Positions 50,834-59,587 of a stretch of DNA of 64,000 nt are shown piece after piece (positions within the stretch are counted from its first letter, which is position 1; every line of letters begins with the position of its first letter). The notes below the pieces were generated by a model that saw only the letters and a program-made list of their open reading frames with translations, had not been told where the DNA came from and ran no database searches. A program made the position numbers and the translations under genes. The stretch is from Blautia sp. (lineage in GTDB: Bacteria; Bacillota; Clostridia; Lachnospirales; Lachnospiraceae): assembly GCA_021772055.1 (NCBI GenBank), contig JAETNR010000022.1, positions 1-64,000 on the forward strand, in the 5' to 3' direction.

Positions 50834-51238
50834 ATGCACCTGATTAAAGACGAAAACGGAAACCTTGTTCAGCATGGACATGAACATACACACGAACATA
50901 CCCATGAAGATGGAGTGACCCACAGCCACGCACATACACATCATCCCGGAGAGGAAGATGTTCACAGCCATGCCCACGGAGATCACGGCTGCGGCAGCCA
51001 TACGCACTGCGGTTCCTGTGAAGGGGGAGACTGTAAGAATGAAACAGTTGCTCTCCTTACCTATATGCTTCAGCATAATGAGCATCACGCGCAGGAACTG
51101 GATCAGATGGCAGAGAATCTGGAGAAGCTGGGAATGAGTGCTGCAGCGAAGACCATTAAAGAAGGCGTTGCAGATTTCCAGAAGGGCAACATGCGTCTTG
51201 GACTTGCCCTTACTCTGGTTAAGGAAGAATTGAAGTAG
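50834..51238 (+). CDS. histidine-rich metal-binding protein, CooJ-like by context
   Basis: The 134-residue protein has 18 histidines in its first 58 residues, mostly as H-x-H, and four Cys in CGS/CGSCEGGDC-like segments (about 53-67). A helical C-terminal domain of about 65 residues follows, with YMLQHNEHHAQELDQM. It precedes CooT and CooC, both nickel-insertion factors of CO dehydrogenase. A role in storing or donating nickel, like the unrelated His-rich CooJ of Rhodospirillum, is therefore inferred. GAGAGG precedes the ATG. The start codon overlaps no other gene, and cooT lies 12 bases downstream. Confidence 0.7.
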   Translation: MHLIKDENGNLVQHGHEHTHEHTHEDGVTHSHAHTHHPGEEDVHSHAHGDHGCGSHTHCGSCEGGDCKNETVALLTYMLQHNEHHAQELDQMAENLEKLGMSAAAKTIKEGVADFQKGNMRLGLALTLVKEELK

Positions 51239-51250
51239 GAGGCGAGTGCA

Positions 51251-51433
51251 ATGTGTTTGGCAACAGTTTATAAGGAAAGTGATAATTCCGTTATTTTTAA
51301 AAACGTAAGCCGGATTGATGTGGACGGAGAACATATCGTGCTCCGGGATATCATGGGCGATGAGAGAGTCGTGGAAGGCAGAATCCTGATGGTGGATCTG
51401 GCCAACAGTGTTGTGAAGCTCTGCTGCGATTAA
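51251..51433 (+). CDS. cooT: CooT family nickel-binding protein
   Basis: The 60-residue protein starts MCLATVYKESDN and has DVDGEHIVLRDIMGDERVVEGRI and VKLCCD, the CooT pattern. CooT dimers bind nickel through the N-terminal Cys2 and assist maturation of CO dehydrogenase. GGAGGCGAG lies before the ATG. Its position between the His-rich protein and cooC supports the role. Length and Cys2 agree with the family. Confidence 0.88.
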   Translation: MCLATVYKESDNSVIFKNVSRIDVDGEHIVLRDIMGDERVVEGRILMVDLANSVVKLCCD

Positions 51434-51477
51434 TTTAAAAGGCAGAAGCTTAAGCAGATTTAGGAGGTTTCCATTTT

Positions 51478-52248
51478 ATGGCACATGTAATTGCAGTCGC
51501 CGGTAAAGGCGGCGTAGGCAAAACAACATTATGCGGAATGCTTATCCAGTATCTTTGCGAGCAGGGCAAGGGCCCGGTTCTTGCAGTGGATGCGGATGCC
51601 AATTCCAATCTGAATGAAGTTCTCGGCGTTGAGGTGGATACGACTCTCGGCGATGTACGGGAAGAAGTGGCACGTGCGGAGATGGCGAAGGATAATCCCA
51701 TTCCGGCAGGAATGAGCAAGGCTGACTATGCGGAATTCCGTTTTGAGGATGCCCTCGTGGAAGATAAAGATTTTGATCTTCTTGTAATGGGCAGAACCCA
51801 GGGAAAAGGCTGCTACTGTTTTGTAAACGGCCTTCTTCAGGCACAGCTTGCCAAGTATCAGAATAATTATCCCTATTTTGTTGTGGACAATGAAGCGGGG
51901 ATGGAGCATATCAGCAGAGGTGTGCTTCCTACTATGCAGACTGCAATTCTGGTAAGTGACTGTTCCAGAAGAGGAGTCCAGGCAGTAGGCAGGATCGCAC
52001 GTCTGATCGAGGAGTGCGATATGCATCCTTCCAAAGTAGGATTGATCATTAACCGTGCGCCCAAGGGCGAACTGAATGAAGGAATCCGGGAAGAGATCAA
52101 GAATCAGGGTCTGGATCTTCTGGGCGTTGTTCCTCAGGATGAAAGTGTTTATGAATACGACTGCGAGGGACGCCCGACGGTATCCCTTCCGGAGGATAAT
52201 CCTGTAAAACAGGCACTTCGCGCAATTGTAGACAAACTGGAACTATAA
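51478..52248 (+). CDS. cooC: CO dehydrogenase maturation ATPase, first copy
   Basis: The 256-residue MinD-type ATPase has the deviant Walker A GKGGVGKTT at residues about 9-17, and a CxC motif (GCYCFVN, about 119-125) that in CooC binds nickel at the dimer interface. Asp residues are in LAVDADANSNLNEVLG. It uses ATP to put nickel into the C-cluster. It is the fourth gene of a likely operon, AGGAGG being 8 bases before the ATG. A second, diverged CooC lies after acsA. Confidence 0.93.
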   Translation: MAHVIAVAGKGGVGKTTLCGMLIQYLCEQGKGPVLAVDADANSNLNEVLGVEVDTTLGDVREEVARAEMAKDNPIPAGMSKADYAEFRFEDALVEDKDFDLLVMGRTQGKGCYCFVNGLLQAQLAKYQNNYPYFVVDNEAGMEHISRGVLPTMQTAILVSDCSRRGVQAVGRIARLIEECDMHPSKVGLIINRAPKGELNEGIREEIKNQGLDLLGVVPQDESVYEYDCEGRPTVSLPEDNPVKQALRAIVDKLEL

Positions 52249-52252
52249 AGAA

Positions 52253-52286
52253 CCACCCCTTGCCTCAGAAAATGCGGCAGGGGATG
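52253..52286 (+). terminator. imperfect hairpin after cooC
   Basis: CCACCCCT-TGCC (52253-52264) pairs with GGCAGGGGATG (52276-52286). There is no T-run, so it may pause or process RNA rather than terminate. Confidence 0.45.
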
Positions 52287-52344
52287 TTTGTGCGTTACTG
52301 TACTTGTTTTTTCGCAGTAAATCATTATTTTTTTACACGGTAAT

Positions 52345-52380
52345 AACCCATGGGAGGGGATGGGTTCCTCCCTTTGGGTT
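52345..52380 (+). promoter_or_regulatory. two-state hairpin in the acsA leader
   Basis: AACCCA (52345-52350) can pair with TGGGTT (52375-52380), extended by GGGAGG/CCTCCC. Alternatively AACCCAT pairs with the nearer ATGGGTT at 52360-52366. No poly-T follows; the acsA AUG is 67 bases on. A TTACTG-N14-CAGTAA inverted repeat lies upstream at 52295-52320. The hairpin could protect the message or regulate initiation. Confidence 0.4.
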
Positions 52381-52447
52381 AATATAAAAATCTTTAAGAA
52401 AGACAAAAGTACATCGTTTTTCATGTACAATTAAAAGGAGGTCTATA

Positions 52448-54340
52448 ATGAGTGAATTCAAATTAACTACAGTGGAAGAATTTGAAGCTGCCACTAATCG
52501 ACTGTTAGAGACTGGTGCCAAGGTTGGCGCAGATTCCTGGCAGATGCGTGTTAAAAATCAAACTCCACACTGTAAATTCGGTGAATCCGGTATGTGCTGC
52601 CGTATCTGCTCCATGGGACCGTGCCGTATTACCCCCAAGGCACCGAGAGGTATCTGTGGATGTGACGTACATGGTATTGTAGGAAGAAACTTCCTTCGTT
52701 TTACTTCCGGAGGTTCTGCAACTCACTCCGATCACGGCCGTGAAATTGCACATACACTGTACGAAGCATCTGCTGACGGCAACTACAAAGTAAAAGATCC
52801 TGAAAAACTTCTTCGTCTGGCTGCTGAGTTCGGCGTTGAAACAGAGGGAAGAGATATTTATGACATCGCTCATGAAGTAGCAGAAACAGGTCTGATGGAA
52901 TATGGTAAGCCATTCGGAACATTGGTGTTCCCGAAACGTGCACCACAGCATACACAGGAGATCTGGGAGAGAGAAGAAATTCTTCCGCGTGCCATCGACC
53001 GTGAGGTTTCCTGCTCCATGCATATGACCCATATGGGAAACTCCTCCAAACCGGAGGCGCTGATCCGTCAGGCACTTCGTTCCGGCCTTTCCGACGGATG
53101 GGGCGGTTCTATGATGGGTACCGAATTTTCAGATGTCCTTTTCGGAACACCGAAGGAAATTGATACAGAAGCAAACCTTGGCGTAATGGTAGAGGAAAAC
53201 GTAAACATCGTTGTTCACGGACATGATCCGTCACTTTCCGAAATGATCTGTGAATATGCAGACAGCAAGGAAATGATCGATTATGCAAAATCCATGGGTG
53301 CACAGGGAATTACTGTATCCGGTGTATGCTGTACCTCCAACGAAGTTGCAATGCGCCGCGGTATTCCTATGGCTGGTAACTTTCTGCAGCAGGAGAACGT
53401 GGTTCTTACCGGTGCCTGCGAAGCAATCGTTGTAGACGTTCAGTGTATTTTCCCGGCATTAGGACCTCTGTCCAGATGCTTCCATACGAAATTTATCACA
53501 ACTTCTCCCATTGCCCAGATGCCTGACTCTGATTTCATCAGATTCAACTCTAAGACTGCAGGAGAAAATGCAAAACTGATCGTAAAGACAGCAATTGAAA
53601 ACTTCAAGAACAGAAATAAAGACCTGGTATATATTCCGCAGATGAAACAGAAAGCTACCGTAGGCTTCTCTGTAGAGCAGATCGAGAAGAAACTGGATAC
53701 TGTAACAAACAGCCACGTTGACGTAACAGGCACTATGATGCCCCTTATTGACTGTGTAAAATCCGGTGTTCTCCGCGGTGCTGTAGCAATGGTTGGATGC
53801 AACAACCCGAAGGTTCGTCCTGACGCAGCTCATATCGAACTGATGAAGAAGCTCATTGCCAACGATATCATCCTGGTAGTTTCCGGATGTTCTGCACAGG
53901 CAGCAGCAAAGGCCGGCCTTATGGACAAGAGAGCAAAGGAATTCTGCGGCGCAGGTCTGAAACGTGTCTGCGAGCTTGTTGACATTCCTCCTGTATTACA
54001 TATGGGCTCCTGTGTAGATATCAGCCGTATGATGGTTCTGGCTGCAAGAATCGCAAAGGATTCCGGATGGAATATCTCCCAGATTCCGCTGGTAGGATGT
54101 GCTCCTGAGTGGATGTCCGAAAAAGCGGTATCTATTGGTAACTATGTAGTAGCGACCGGTATTGATACTTACCTTGGCGTTGAACCGTATGCATATGGTT
54201 CTTCTGAGGTTGACGGCCTTCTGAAGGGCGGCATCAGAGACTGGGTTGAGGCTGCTTACACTGTAGAACATGATATCGACAAATTAGGCGATATGATGAT
54301 CGAAAGAATCGAAGAAAAGAGAACTGCATTAGGTATCTGA
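52448..54340 (+). CDS. acsA: anaerobic carbon monoxide dehydrogenase catalytic subunit
   Basis: The 630-residue protein is the Ni-Fe-S CO dehydrogenase. The N-terminal cluster ligands are visible: C42 and C50 (shared D-cluster), C51, C54 and C59 with C70/C72 in RGICGCD (B-cluster). C-cluster ligands fall in VHGHDP (His), GVCCTSN, HTKFITTSP and the C-terminal block VGCNNPKV and VVSGCSAQAAAKAG. It reduces CO2 to CO with ferredoxin electrons and passes CO to acetyl-CoA synthase. AAAAGGAGG precedes the ATG. Codon use is highly biased. It is flanked by two cooC genes and followed by acsB. Confidence 0.97.
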   Translation: MSEFKLTTVEEFEAATNRLLETGAKVGADSWQMRVKNQTPHCKFGESGMCCRICSMGPCRITPKAPRGICGCDVHGIVGRNFLRFTSGGSATHSDHGREIAHTLYEASADGNYKVKDPEKLLRLAAEFGVETEGRDIYDIAHEVAETGLMEYGKPFGTLVFPKRAPQHTQEIWEREEILPRAIDREVSCSMHMTHMGNSSKPEALIRQALRSGLSDGWGGSMMGTEFSDVLFGTPKEIDTEANLGVMVEENVNIVVHGHDPSLSEMICEYADSKEMIDYAKSMGAQGITVSGVCCTSNEVAMRRGIPMAGNFLQQENVVLTGACEAIVVDVQCIFPALGPLSRCFHTKFITTSPIAQMPDSDFIRFNSKTAGENAKLIVKTAIENFKNRNKDLVYIPQMKQKATVGFSVEQIEKKLDTVTNSHVDVTGTMMPLIDCVKSGVLRGAVAMVGCNNPKVRPDAAHIELMKKLIANDIILVVSGCSAQAAAKAGLMDKRAKEFCGAGLKRVCELVDIPPVLHMGSCVDISRMMVLAARIAKDSGWNISQIPLVGCAPEWMSEKAVSIGNYVVATGIDTYLGVEPYAYGSSEVDGLLKGGIRDWVEAAYTVEHDIDKLGDMMIERIEEKRTALGI

Positions 54341-54385
54341 TCCGACGGAGACCAATGTATTTCTGATAGAAAGGCGCGATAACTT

Positions 54386-55150
54386 ATGAAAATTGCAGTA
54401 ACCGGCAAGGGCGGCGTAGGAAAGACAACATTTGCGGCAACACTTGCCAGATTATACGCAGACGAAGGCAAGCATGTCCTGGCGGCAGATGTGGATCCGG
54501 ATGCAAATCTGGGGCTTGCACTTGGATTTGACGAGGAAACCCTGGACTCGATCGTTCCCATTTCCAAAATGAGGAAACTGGTAGAAGAAAGAACCGGAGC
54601 CAACAGCCAGAACCAGTTTTATACACTGAATCCCAAAGTGGATGATATTCCGGATAAATTCGGAAAGGTCTGCAACGGAGTAAAGCTTCTGGTGCTTGGC
54701 ACTGTGGAGACCGGAGGTGGAGGATGTGTGTGTCCTGAGCATGTGATGCTGAAGCGTATCATCAACAATCTGGTTATTCACAGAGATGATGTCGTCATCC
54801 TTGATATGGAAGCCGGACTGGAACATCTGGGAAGAGGCACTACAGAAAGCATGGACGCTTTTGTGGTCGTCATCGAACCGGGGGCAAGAAGCGTTCAGAC
54901 CTATAAAAATGTAAAGCGTCTTGCAAAAGACCTTGGGGTGGCTCAGGTAATGGTAGTAGCCAATAAGGTGCGCAATGAAGAGGATGAGGAATTTGTGAAA
55001 AGCAGAATTCCGGAAGAAGACCTTCTTGGTATGATTCATTATAATACCGAGGTTATCGACGCTGACCGTCAGGGGAAATCTCCTTATGATTTCAGCCGGA
55101 CAGTTACCAAAGAAATAATCAAAATCAAAGAGAAAATTGATCAGAGATAA
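54386..55150 (+). CDS. cooC: CO dehydrogenase/acetyl-CoA synthase maturation ATPase, second copy
   Basis: The 254-residue MinD-like ATPase has GKGGVGKTT at the N-terminus, VDPDANLGLALG and the nickel motif GGCVCPEHV (about 112-120) that CooC-type proteins need. It differs clearly from the first CooC (51478). One copy may serve acsA and this one the A-cluster of AcsB, which it directly precedes; such a split is known for AcsF/CooC in acetogens. The next gene starts 24 bases after its stop. Confidence 0.93.
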   Translation: MKIAVTGKGGVGKTTFAATLARLYADEGKHVLAADVDPDANLGLALGFDEETLDSIVPISKMRKLVEERTGANSQNQFYTLNPKVDDIPDKFGKVCNGVKLLVLGTVETGGGGCVCPEHVMLKRIINNLVIHRDDVVILDMEAGLEHLGRGTTESMDAFVVVIEPGARSVQTYKNVKRLAKDLGVAQVMVVANKVRNEEDEEFVKSRIPEEDLLGMIHYNTEVIDADRQGKSPYDFSRTVTKEIIKIKEKIDQR

Positions 55151-55174
55151 GATCTGAAAATAGGAGGTATGACA

Positions 55175-57304
55175 GTGCTTTTATTTGATATCGTATTTAA
55201 CGGAAATGATACCATGTATGCAGAAGCAGTGGAAGCCGTTGATGCAGCCATCGCTGAGTACGGCGAAGACATGGCTGTAGGTTTTCCTGAAACAGCTTAT
55301 TCCCTTCCTTGCTTTTATGCAGAGACCGGAAATAAAATTACAACTTTAAAAGAAGCGAAAGAAGCCCTTACATATATTAAATCTCAGATGACCCGTGAGA
55401 GACGTCTGGATTCCGGATTCAAATCCGGTGTAGCAACCGCTCTGGCAGCAGAGCTGATCGAAGCTATGAAATATGTGGGAGGCAAGACACCGTATGAGGC
55501 TCCTTACCTTGGACATATGACAGATGCCCAGATCCGTGAGCTTGGTGTGCCGCTTGTAACAGGCGACATTCCTGGTATTGCAGTTATCATCAATGCAGCG
55601 CCTACTGTAGAAGAAGCATGTGCGCTGGTTAAGAGCTACCAGTCCCAGGGTAATTTCGTATGTCTGGTGGGGGGAATCATTGAGCAGTTGAAAGAAGCAA
55701 ATTATAAGACTGGCTTTAATGTACGTGTATTCCCTATCGGTGAGAATATTTCTTCCGTTTGCCATGCCGTATCTGCAGCCTGCAGAACAGCTATGATCTT
55801 CGGTAATATCACACCCGGTGATAAGGCAGCTCTTCAGGAGTACACCTTCAACAGATTCCGTGCATTTGTAAATGCATTTGCACCTCTGGATGAGAAGACC
55901 GTTGCCTGCGGTGCCGGTGCGATCTACTATGGTTTCCCGGTAGTTACCAATGATATGGACTACACGCCAAGCGTACCGAAGAGCCTGATCAAACAGCCGA
56001 AGGTAGAAGAGTTTAATGCTACTTCCCTTGAGGCTCGTGACATTAAGATCAAGATCACAAACGTTGATATTCCTGTAGCATTTGCATCTGCATTTGAAGG
56101 TGAGATCATCCGCCGTAAAGATATGCAGGTTGAGTTTGATGGTTCCCGTGTAGACTGTGCAGAGCTTGTACAGACCTGTGAGCCTTCTGAAGTAGAAGAC
56201 CACAAGATCACCGTAATCGGACCGGAAGCTGACGAAATGCCTTTGGGAAGCAAGAACAGCATCGTTTACCTGGTGAAAGTTGCAGGCAAGAACATGCAGC
56301 CTGACTTTGAATCCGTTATTGAACGTAAATTCCATAACTACATTAACTGTATTGAAGGTGTATATCATACAGGCCAGCGTGATATGCAGCGTATCCGTAT
56401 CAGTATTGATGCATTCAATGCGGGATTCCGCATCAAACATATCGGTGAAGTTCTTTATACACAGGTTAAGAACGAATTTGACGCTGTTGTTGATAAATGT
56501 GAAGTTGTTATTTACACAGATCCTGCAGAATGTACAAGAATGCGCCATGAAGTTGCGATTCCGATCTTCAACAAACGTGACGAGCGTCTTGACAATCTGA
56601 CAGATGAATCTGTAGACGTATACTACAGCTGTATCCTTTGCCAGGCATTCTCCCCGTCTCACGTATGTGTGGTTACCCCTGAGAGACTTGGACTTTGCGG
56701 TGCCGTTTCATGGCTGGATGCAAAAGCAACCAACGAGCTTGATCCTGCAGGCCCATGTCAGGTGATCACCAAAGAAAGAGTGATCGATGAGAATCTTGGC
56801 GCTTACGAAGATGTTGATGAAGCCGTACAGAAATACTCTCAGGGTGCTCTGGAGCATGTTACTCTGTACTCCATCATGCAGGATCCTATGACCTCCTGCG
56901 GATGCTTCGAGTGTATCTGCGGTATCGAGCCATTCTCCAACGGTGTTGTAATCGCAAACCGTGAATATGCAGGTATGACTCCTCTTGGAATGACCTTCTC
57001 CGAAATGGCATCCATGACAGGCGGCGGTGTTCAGACACCAGGCTTTATGGGACATGGAAAACATTTTATCGCTTCCAAGAAATTCATGAAGGCAGAGGGC
57101 GGTATTGAGCGTATCGTTTGGATGCCGAAAGAACTGAAAGAATTCGTTGCAGAAAGATTGAATAAGACTGCAAAAGAGCTGTACGGAGTTGACAATTTCA
57201 CTGATATGATCGGTGATGAGACTGTTGCCGAAGATCCGGAGACACTGGTAGCATTCTTAACAGAGAAGAACCATCCGGCACTTGCACTGGAGCCGATGAT
57301 GTAA
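55175..57304 (+). CDS. acsB: acetyl-CoA synthase catalytic subunit, copy 1
   Basis: The 709-residue protein makes acetyl-CoA from CO, CoA and the methyl group of the corrinoid protein. The A-cluster cysteines are all present: C486, C489, C498 and C508 (C-x2-C-x8-C-x9-C) for the 4Fe-4S part, with C575 and C577 in TSCGCFE for the nickels. The spacing matches Moorella AcsB, whose numbering is 20 higher. The GTG at 55175 lies 7 bases after AGGAGG; the ATG at 55169 would touch the site. The N-terminal 300 residues, which form the CO tunnel and CODH contact, are only moderately like those of the second copy, while the rest is nearly identical. A stem-loop follows. Confidence 0.95.
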   Translation: MLLFDIVFNGNDTMYAEAVEAVDAAIAEYGEDMAVGFPETAYSLPCFYAETGNKITTLKEAKEALTYIKSQMTRERRLDSGFKSGVATALAAELIEAMKYVGGKTPYEAPYLGHMTDAQIRELGVPLVTGDIPGIAVIINAAPTVEEACALVKSYQSQGNFVCLVGGIIEQLKEANYKTGFNVRVFPIGENISSVCHAVSAACRTAMIFGNITPGDKAALQEYTFNRFRAFVNAFAPLDEKTVACGAGAIYYGFPVVTNDMDYTPSVPKSLIKQPKVEEFNATSLEARDIKIKITNVDIPVAFASAFEGEIIRRKDMQVEFDGSRVDCAELVQTCEPSEVEDHKITVIGPEADEMPLGSKNSIVYLVKVAGKNMQPDFESVIERKFHNYINCIEGVYHTGQRDMQRIRISIDAFNAGFRIKHIGEVLYTQVKNEFDAVVDKCEVVIYTDPAECTRMRHEVAIPIFNKRDERLDNLTDESVDVYYSCILCQAFSPSHVCVVTPERLGLCGAVSWLDAKATNELDPAGPCQVITKERVIDENLGAYEDVDEAVQKYSQGALEHVTLYSIMQDPMTSCGCFECICGIEPFSNGVVIANREYAGMTPLGMTFSEMASMTGGGVQTPGFMGHGKHFIASKKFMKAEGGIERIVWMPKELKEFVAERLNKTAKELYGVDNFTDMIGDETVAEDPETLVAFLTEKNHPALALEPMM

Positions 57305-57325
57305 TTTTCTGCTGCCGGATATGCG

Positions 57326-57352
57326 AAAGAAGGTTCTATGAACCTTCTTTTG
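57326..57352 (+). terminator. stem-loop between the two acsB genes
   Basis: AAAGAAGGTTC (57326-57336) and GAACCTTCTTT (57340-57350) make an 11-bp stem with a 3-base loop followed by TT. An outer GCTGCC/GGCAGC pairing (57311-57316 with 57352-57357) extends it. It may terminate some transcripts so that copy 2 is made at lower level, or stabilise the upstream message. Confidence 0.6.
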
Positions 57353-57407
57353 GCAGCCCGGTAATAACTTTGTGAATATTTGTTTTAAAAAGATGGAGAT
57401 GTGCAGC

Positions 57408-59534
57408 ATGTTAATTAACAGAATTTTTAGCGGAAATGATGCAGTATTCGGTTTGACCGAACAGGCTGTGGACGGGGCCGTTTCACAGTATGGTGCAGAT
57501 AAGGCAGTTGGGTTTCCCCACACTGCATATTGCCTGCCTTGCTACTATTCTGTAACAGGTGTAAAGGTAAAAACACTTGGGGATATGAAAGAAGCCCTTG
57601 GTGTGATCAAAACATTGATGATAAGGGAGCATGCACTGGATGATGCGTTAATGTCCGGTGTGGCAACCGCTTTGTGCGCGGAATTTATAGAAGCGCTGAA
57701 ATATTTGGACGGAGCACAGCCGTATGAGGAACCATGTTATGGCCATCTGGCTGACTCCATTATCCGTGAGCTTGGTGTACCGCTTGTTACAGGCGATATT
57801 CCGGGCGTTGCTGTTATTCTGGGATCGGCTCCCACCCCGCAGGAAGGTGTGGACCTCATTAAGAGCTATCAGGCACAGGGAATTCTTGTGACTCTGGTAG
57901 GCGGTATTATTGATCAGGCCTCAGAACTTGGCTTAAAGATGGGCTATCAGGTACGTATCGTGCCGCTGGGCAGAGACGTGACTTCGGTCATCCATGTAGT
58001 ATCCGTGGCGCTTCGTGCAGCTTTGATCTTTGGCAATGTAACTCCCGGAGATGCAGCAAGTCTGATCACCTATACATCTGAGAGGGTTCCGGCATTTGTT
58101 AATGCCTTTAAGCCCATTGATGACGTGATCCTGGCAGCCGGAGCCGGAGCAATTAAGCTTGGTTTTCCGGTGATTTCCAATGAGAATGAAAATATTGCGG
58201 AAGTACCTGGAGCGTTGATCGCCTGTCCTGATGTGGCAGACTTTAATAAAGTTTCCCTGGAAGCACGGAATATTAAGATCAAAATTACCAATATTGATAT
58301 TCCAGTGGCGTTCGCATCTGCATTTGAGGGTGAGATTATCCGCCGTAAAGACATGCAGGTTGAGTTTGACGGTTCCCGTGTGGATTGTGCGGAGCTTGTT
58401 CATACAAGACCTATGGATGAGGTGGAGGATCATAAGATCACTGTGATCGGACCGGATGTGGATACCTTTGAAGCCGGAAGCAAACACAGTCTTGCATATG
58501 TGGTAGAAGTAGCAGGAAAGAAGATGCAGCCGGATTTCGAACCGGTTATCGAACGTAAATTCCACAACTATATTAACTGTATTGAAGGTGTATACCATAC
58601 AGGTCAGAGGGATATGTTCCGTATCCGTATCGGCAGGGAGGCATTTCAGGCAGGTTTCCGTGTGAAACATTTTGGAGAAGTTCTGTATGCGCAGGTGAAA
58701 AATGAATTTGAAGCCGTTGTGGACAAGTGTCAGGTGACGATTTACACAGATCCTGCGGAATGTACAAGAATTCGTCATGAAGTGGCAATCCCTACCTTCG
58801 AAAAACGTGATGCACGTCTGGAAACATTGACAGATGAATCTGTTGATGTATATTACAGCTGCATTCTCTGCCAGGCATTTTCCCCATCCCACGTGTGCGT
58901 GGTAACGCCGGAAAGACTTGGCCTTTGCGGAGCAGTATCCTGGCTGGATGCAAAAGCAACCAATGAGCTGGATCCTGCAGGCCCATGTCAGGTGATCACC
59001 AAGGAGCGTGTGATCAATGAAGAGCTTGGCTCCTATGAAGATGTAGATGAAGCCGTTCAGAAATATTCTCAAGGGGCTCTTAAGCATGTTACCCTGTATT
59101 CCATTATGCAGGATCCCATGACCTCCTGCGGCTGCTTTGAGTGTATCTGCGGTATTGAGCCGTTTTCCAATGGTGTTGTGATCGCCAACCGCGAGTATGC
59201 GGGCATGACTCCCCTTGGGATGACCTTCCCGGAAATGGCATCCATGACCGGAGGCGGTGTACAGACTCCGGGCTTTATGGGACATGGGAAACATTTCATT
59301 GGATCCAAAAAGTTCATGAAGGCAGAAGGCGGTATCGAACGTATTGTATGGATGCCGAAGGAACTGAAGGAGACTGTGGCAGAGCGTCTGAACAAGACAG
59401 CGAAGGAGCTTTACGGAATCGACAATTTCACGGATATGATTGGTGACGAAACCGTTGCTACGGATCCGGAAACTCTGGTGGCATTTTTGACAGAACATGC
59501 ACATCCTGCCTTGTCAATGGAACCAATGATGTAG
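57408..59534 (+). CDS. acsB: acetyl-CoA synthase catalytic subunit, copy 2
   Basis: This second AcsB has 708 residues, with A-cluster cysteines C485, C488, C497, C507, C574 and C576 in the same spacing as copy 1. From about residue 290 onward, including the stretch from GSRVDCAELV to the C-terminal EPMM, it is nearly the same protein as copy 1. Residues 1-280 are only about half identical (for instance LINRIFSGNDAVFG here against LLFDIVFNGNDTMYA). The start at 57408 follows GGAGATG. Both copies look active. The difference points to different partners of the N-terminal domain or to different substrates in gas flow. Confidence 0.93.
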   Translation: MLINRIFSGNDAVFGLTEQAVDGAVSQYGADKAVGFPHTAYCLPCYYSVTGVKVKTLGDMKEALGVIKTLMIREHALDDALMSGVATALCAEFIEALKYLDGAQPYEEPCYGHLADSIIRELGVPLVTGDIPGVAVILGSAPTPQEGVDLIKSYQAQGILVTLVGGIIDQASELGLKMGYQVRIVPLGRDVTSVIHVVSVALRAALIFGNVTPGDAASLITYTSERVPAFVNAFKPIDDVILAAGAGAIKLGFPVISNENENIAEVPGALIACPDVADFNKVSLEARNIKIKITNIDIPVAFASAFEGEIIRRKDMQVEFDGSRVDCAELVHTRPMDEVEDHKITVIGPDVDTFEAGSKHSLAYVVEVAGKKMQPDFEPVIERKFHNYINCIEGVYHTGQRDMFRIRIGREAFQAGFRVKHFGEVLYAQVKNEFEAVVDKCQVTIYTDPAECTRIRHEVAIPTFEKRDARLETLTDESVDVYYSCILCQAFSPSHVCVVTPERLGLCGAVSWLDAKATNELDPAGPCQVITKERVINEELGSYEDVDEAVQKYSQGALKHVTLYSIMQDPMTSCGCFECICGIEPFSNGVVIANREYAGMTPLGMTFPEMASMTGGGVQTPGFMGHGKHFIGSKKFMKAEGGIERIVWMPKELKETVAERLNKTAKELYGIDNFTDMIGDETVATDPETLVAFLTEHAHPALSMEPMM

Positions 59535-59540
59535 TATAAT
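59511..59540 (+). promoter_or_regulatory. possible internal promoter before acsD
   Basis: TTGTCA (59511-59516) within the end of acsB copy 2, an 18-base spacer, and TATAAT (59535-59540) just after its stop. It would let acsD, acsC and acsE be made independently of the acsB stem-loop. Confidence 0.5.
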
Positions 59541-59587
59541 ATATATGAATATGCAATATTAAATTTTTAAGAGGAGGCTAATTAGCA

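Noticed and set aside
50834-51010. Zinc protein ZinT-like or transporter His-loop
   Set aside because: The His-rich part has no membrane helices and the gene is followed by cooT and cooC, so nickel handling for CODH is the better explanation.
55346-59504. Long minus-strand frames (438 and 523 residues) inside the two acsB genes
   Set aside because: They lie within well-supported genes on the other strand, look low-complexity (Cys, His, Ile rich) and lack initiation sites.
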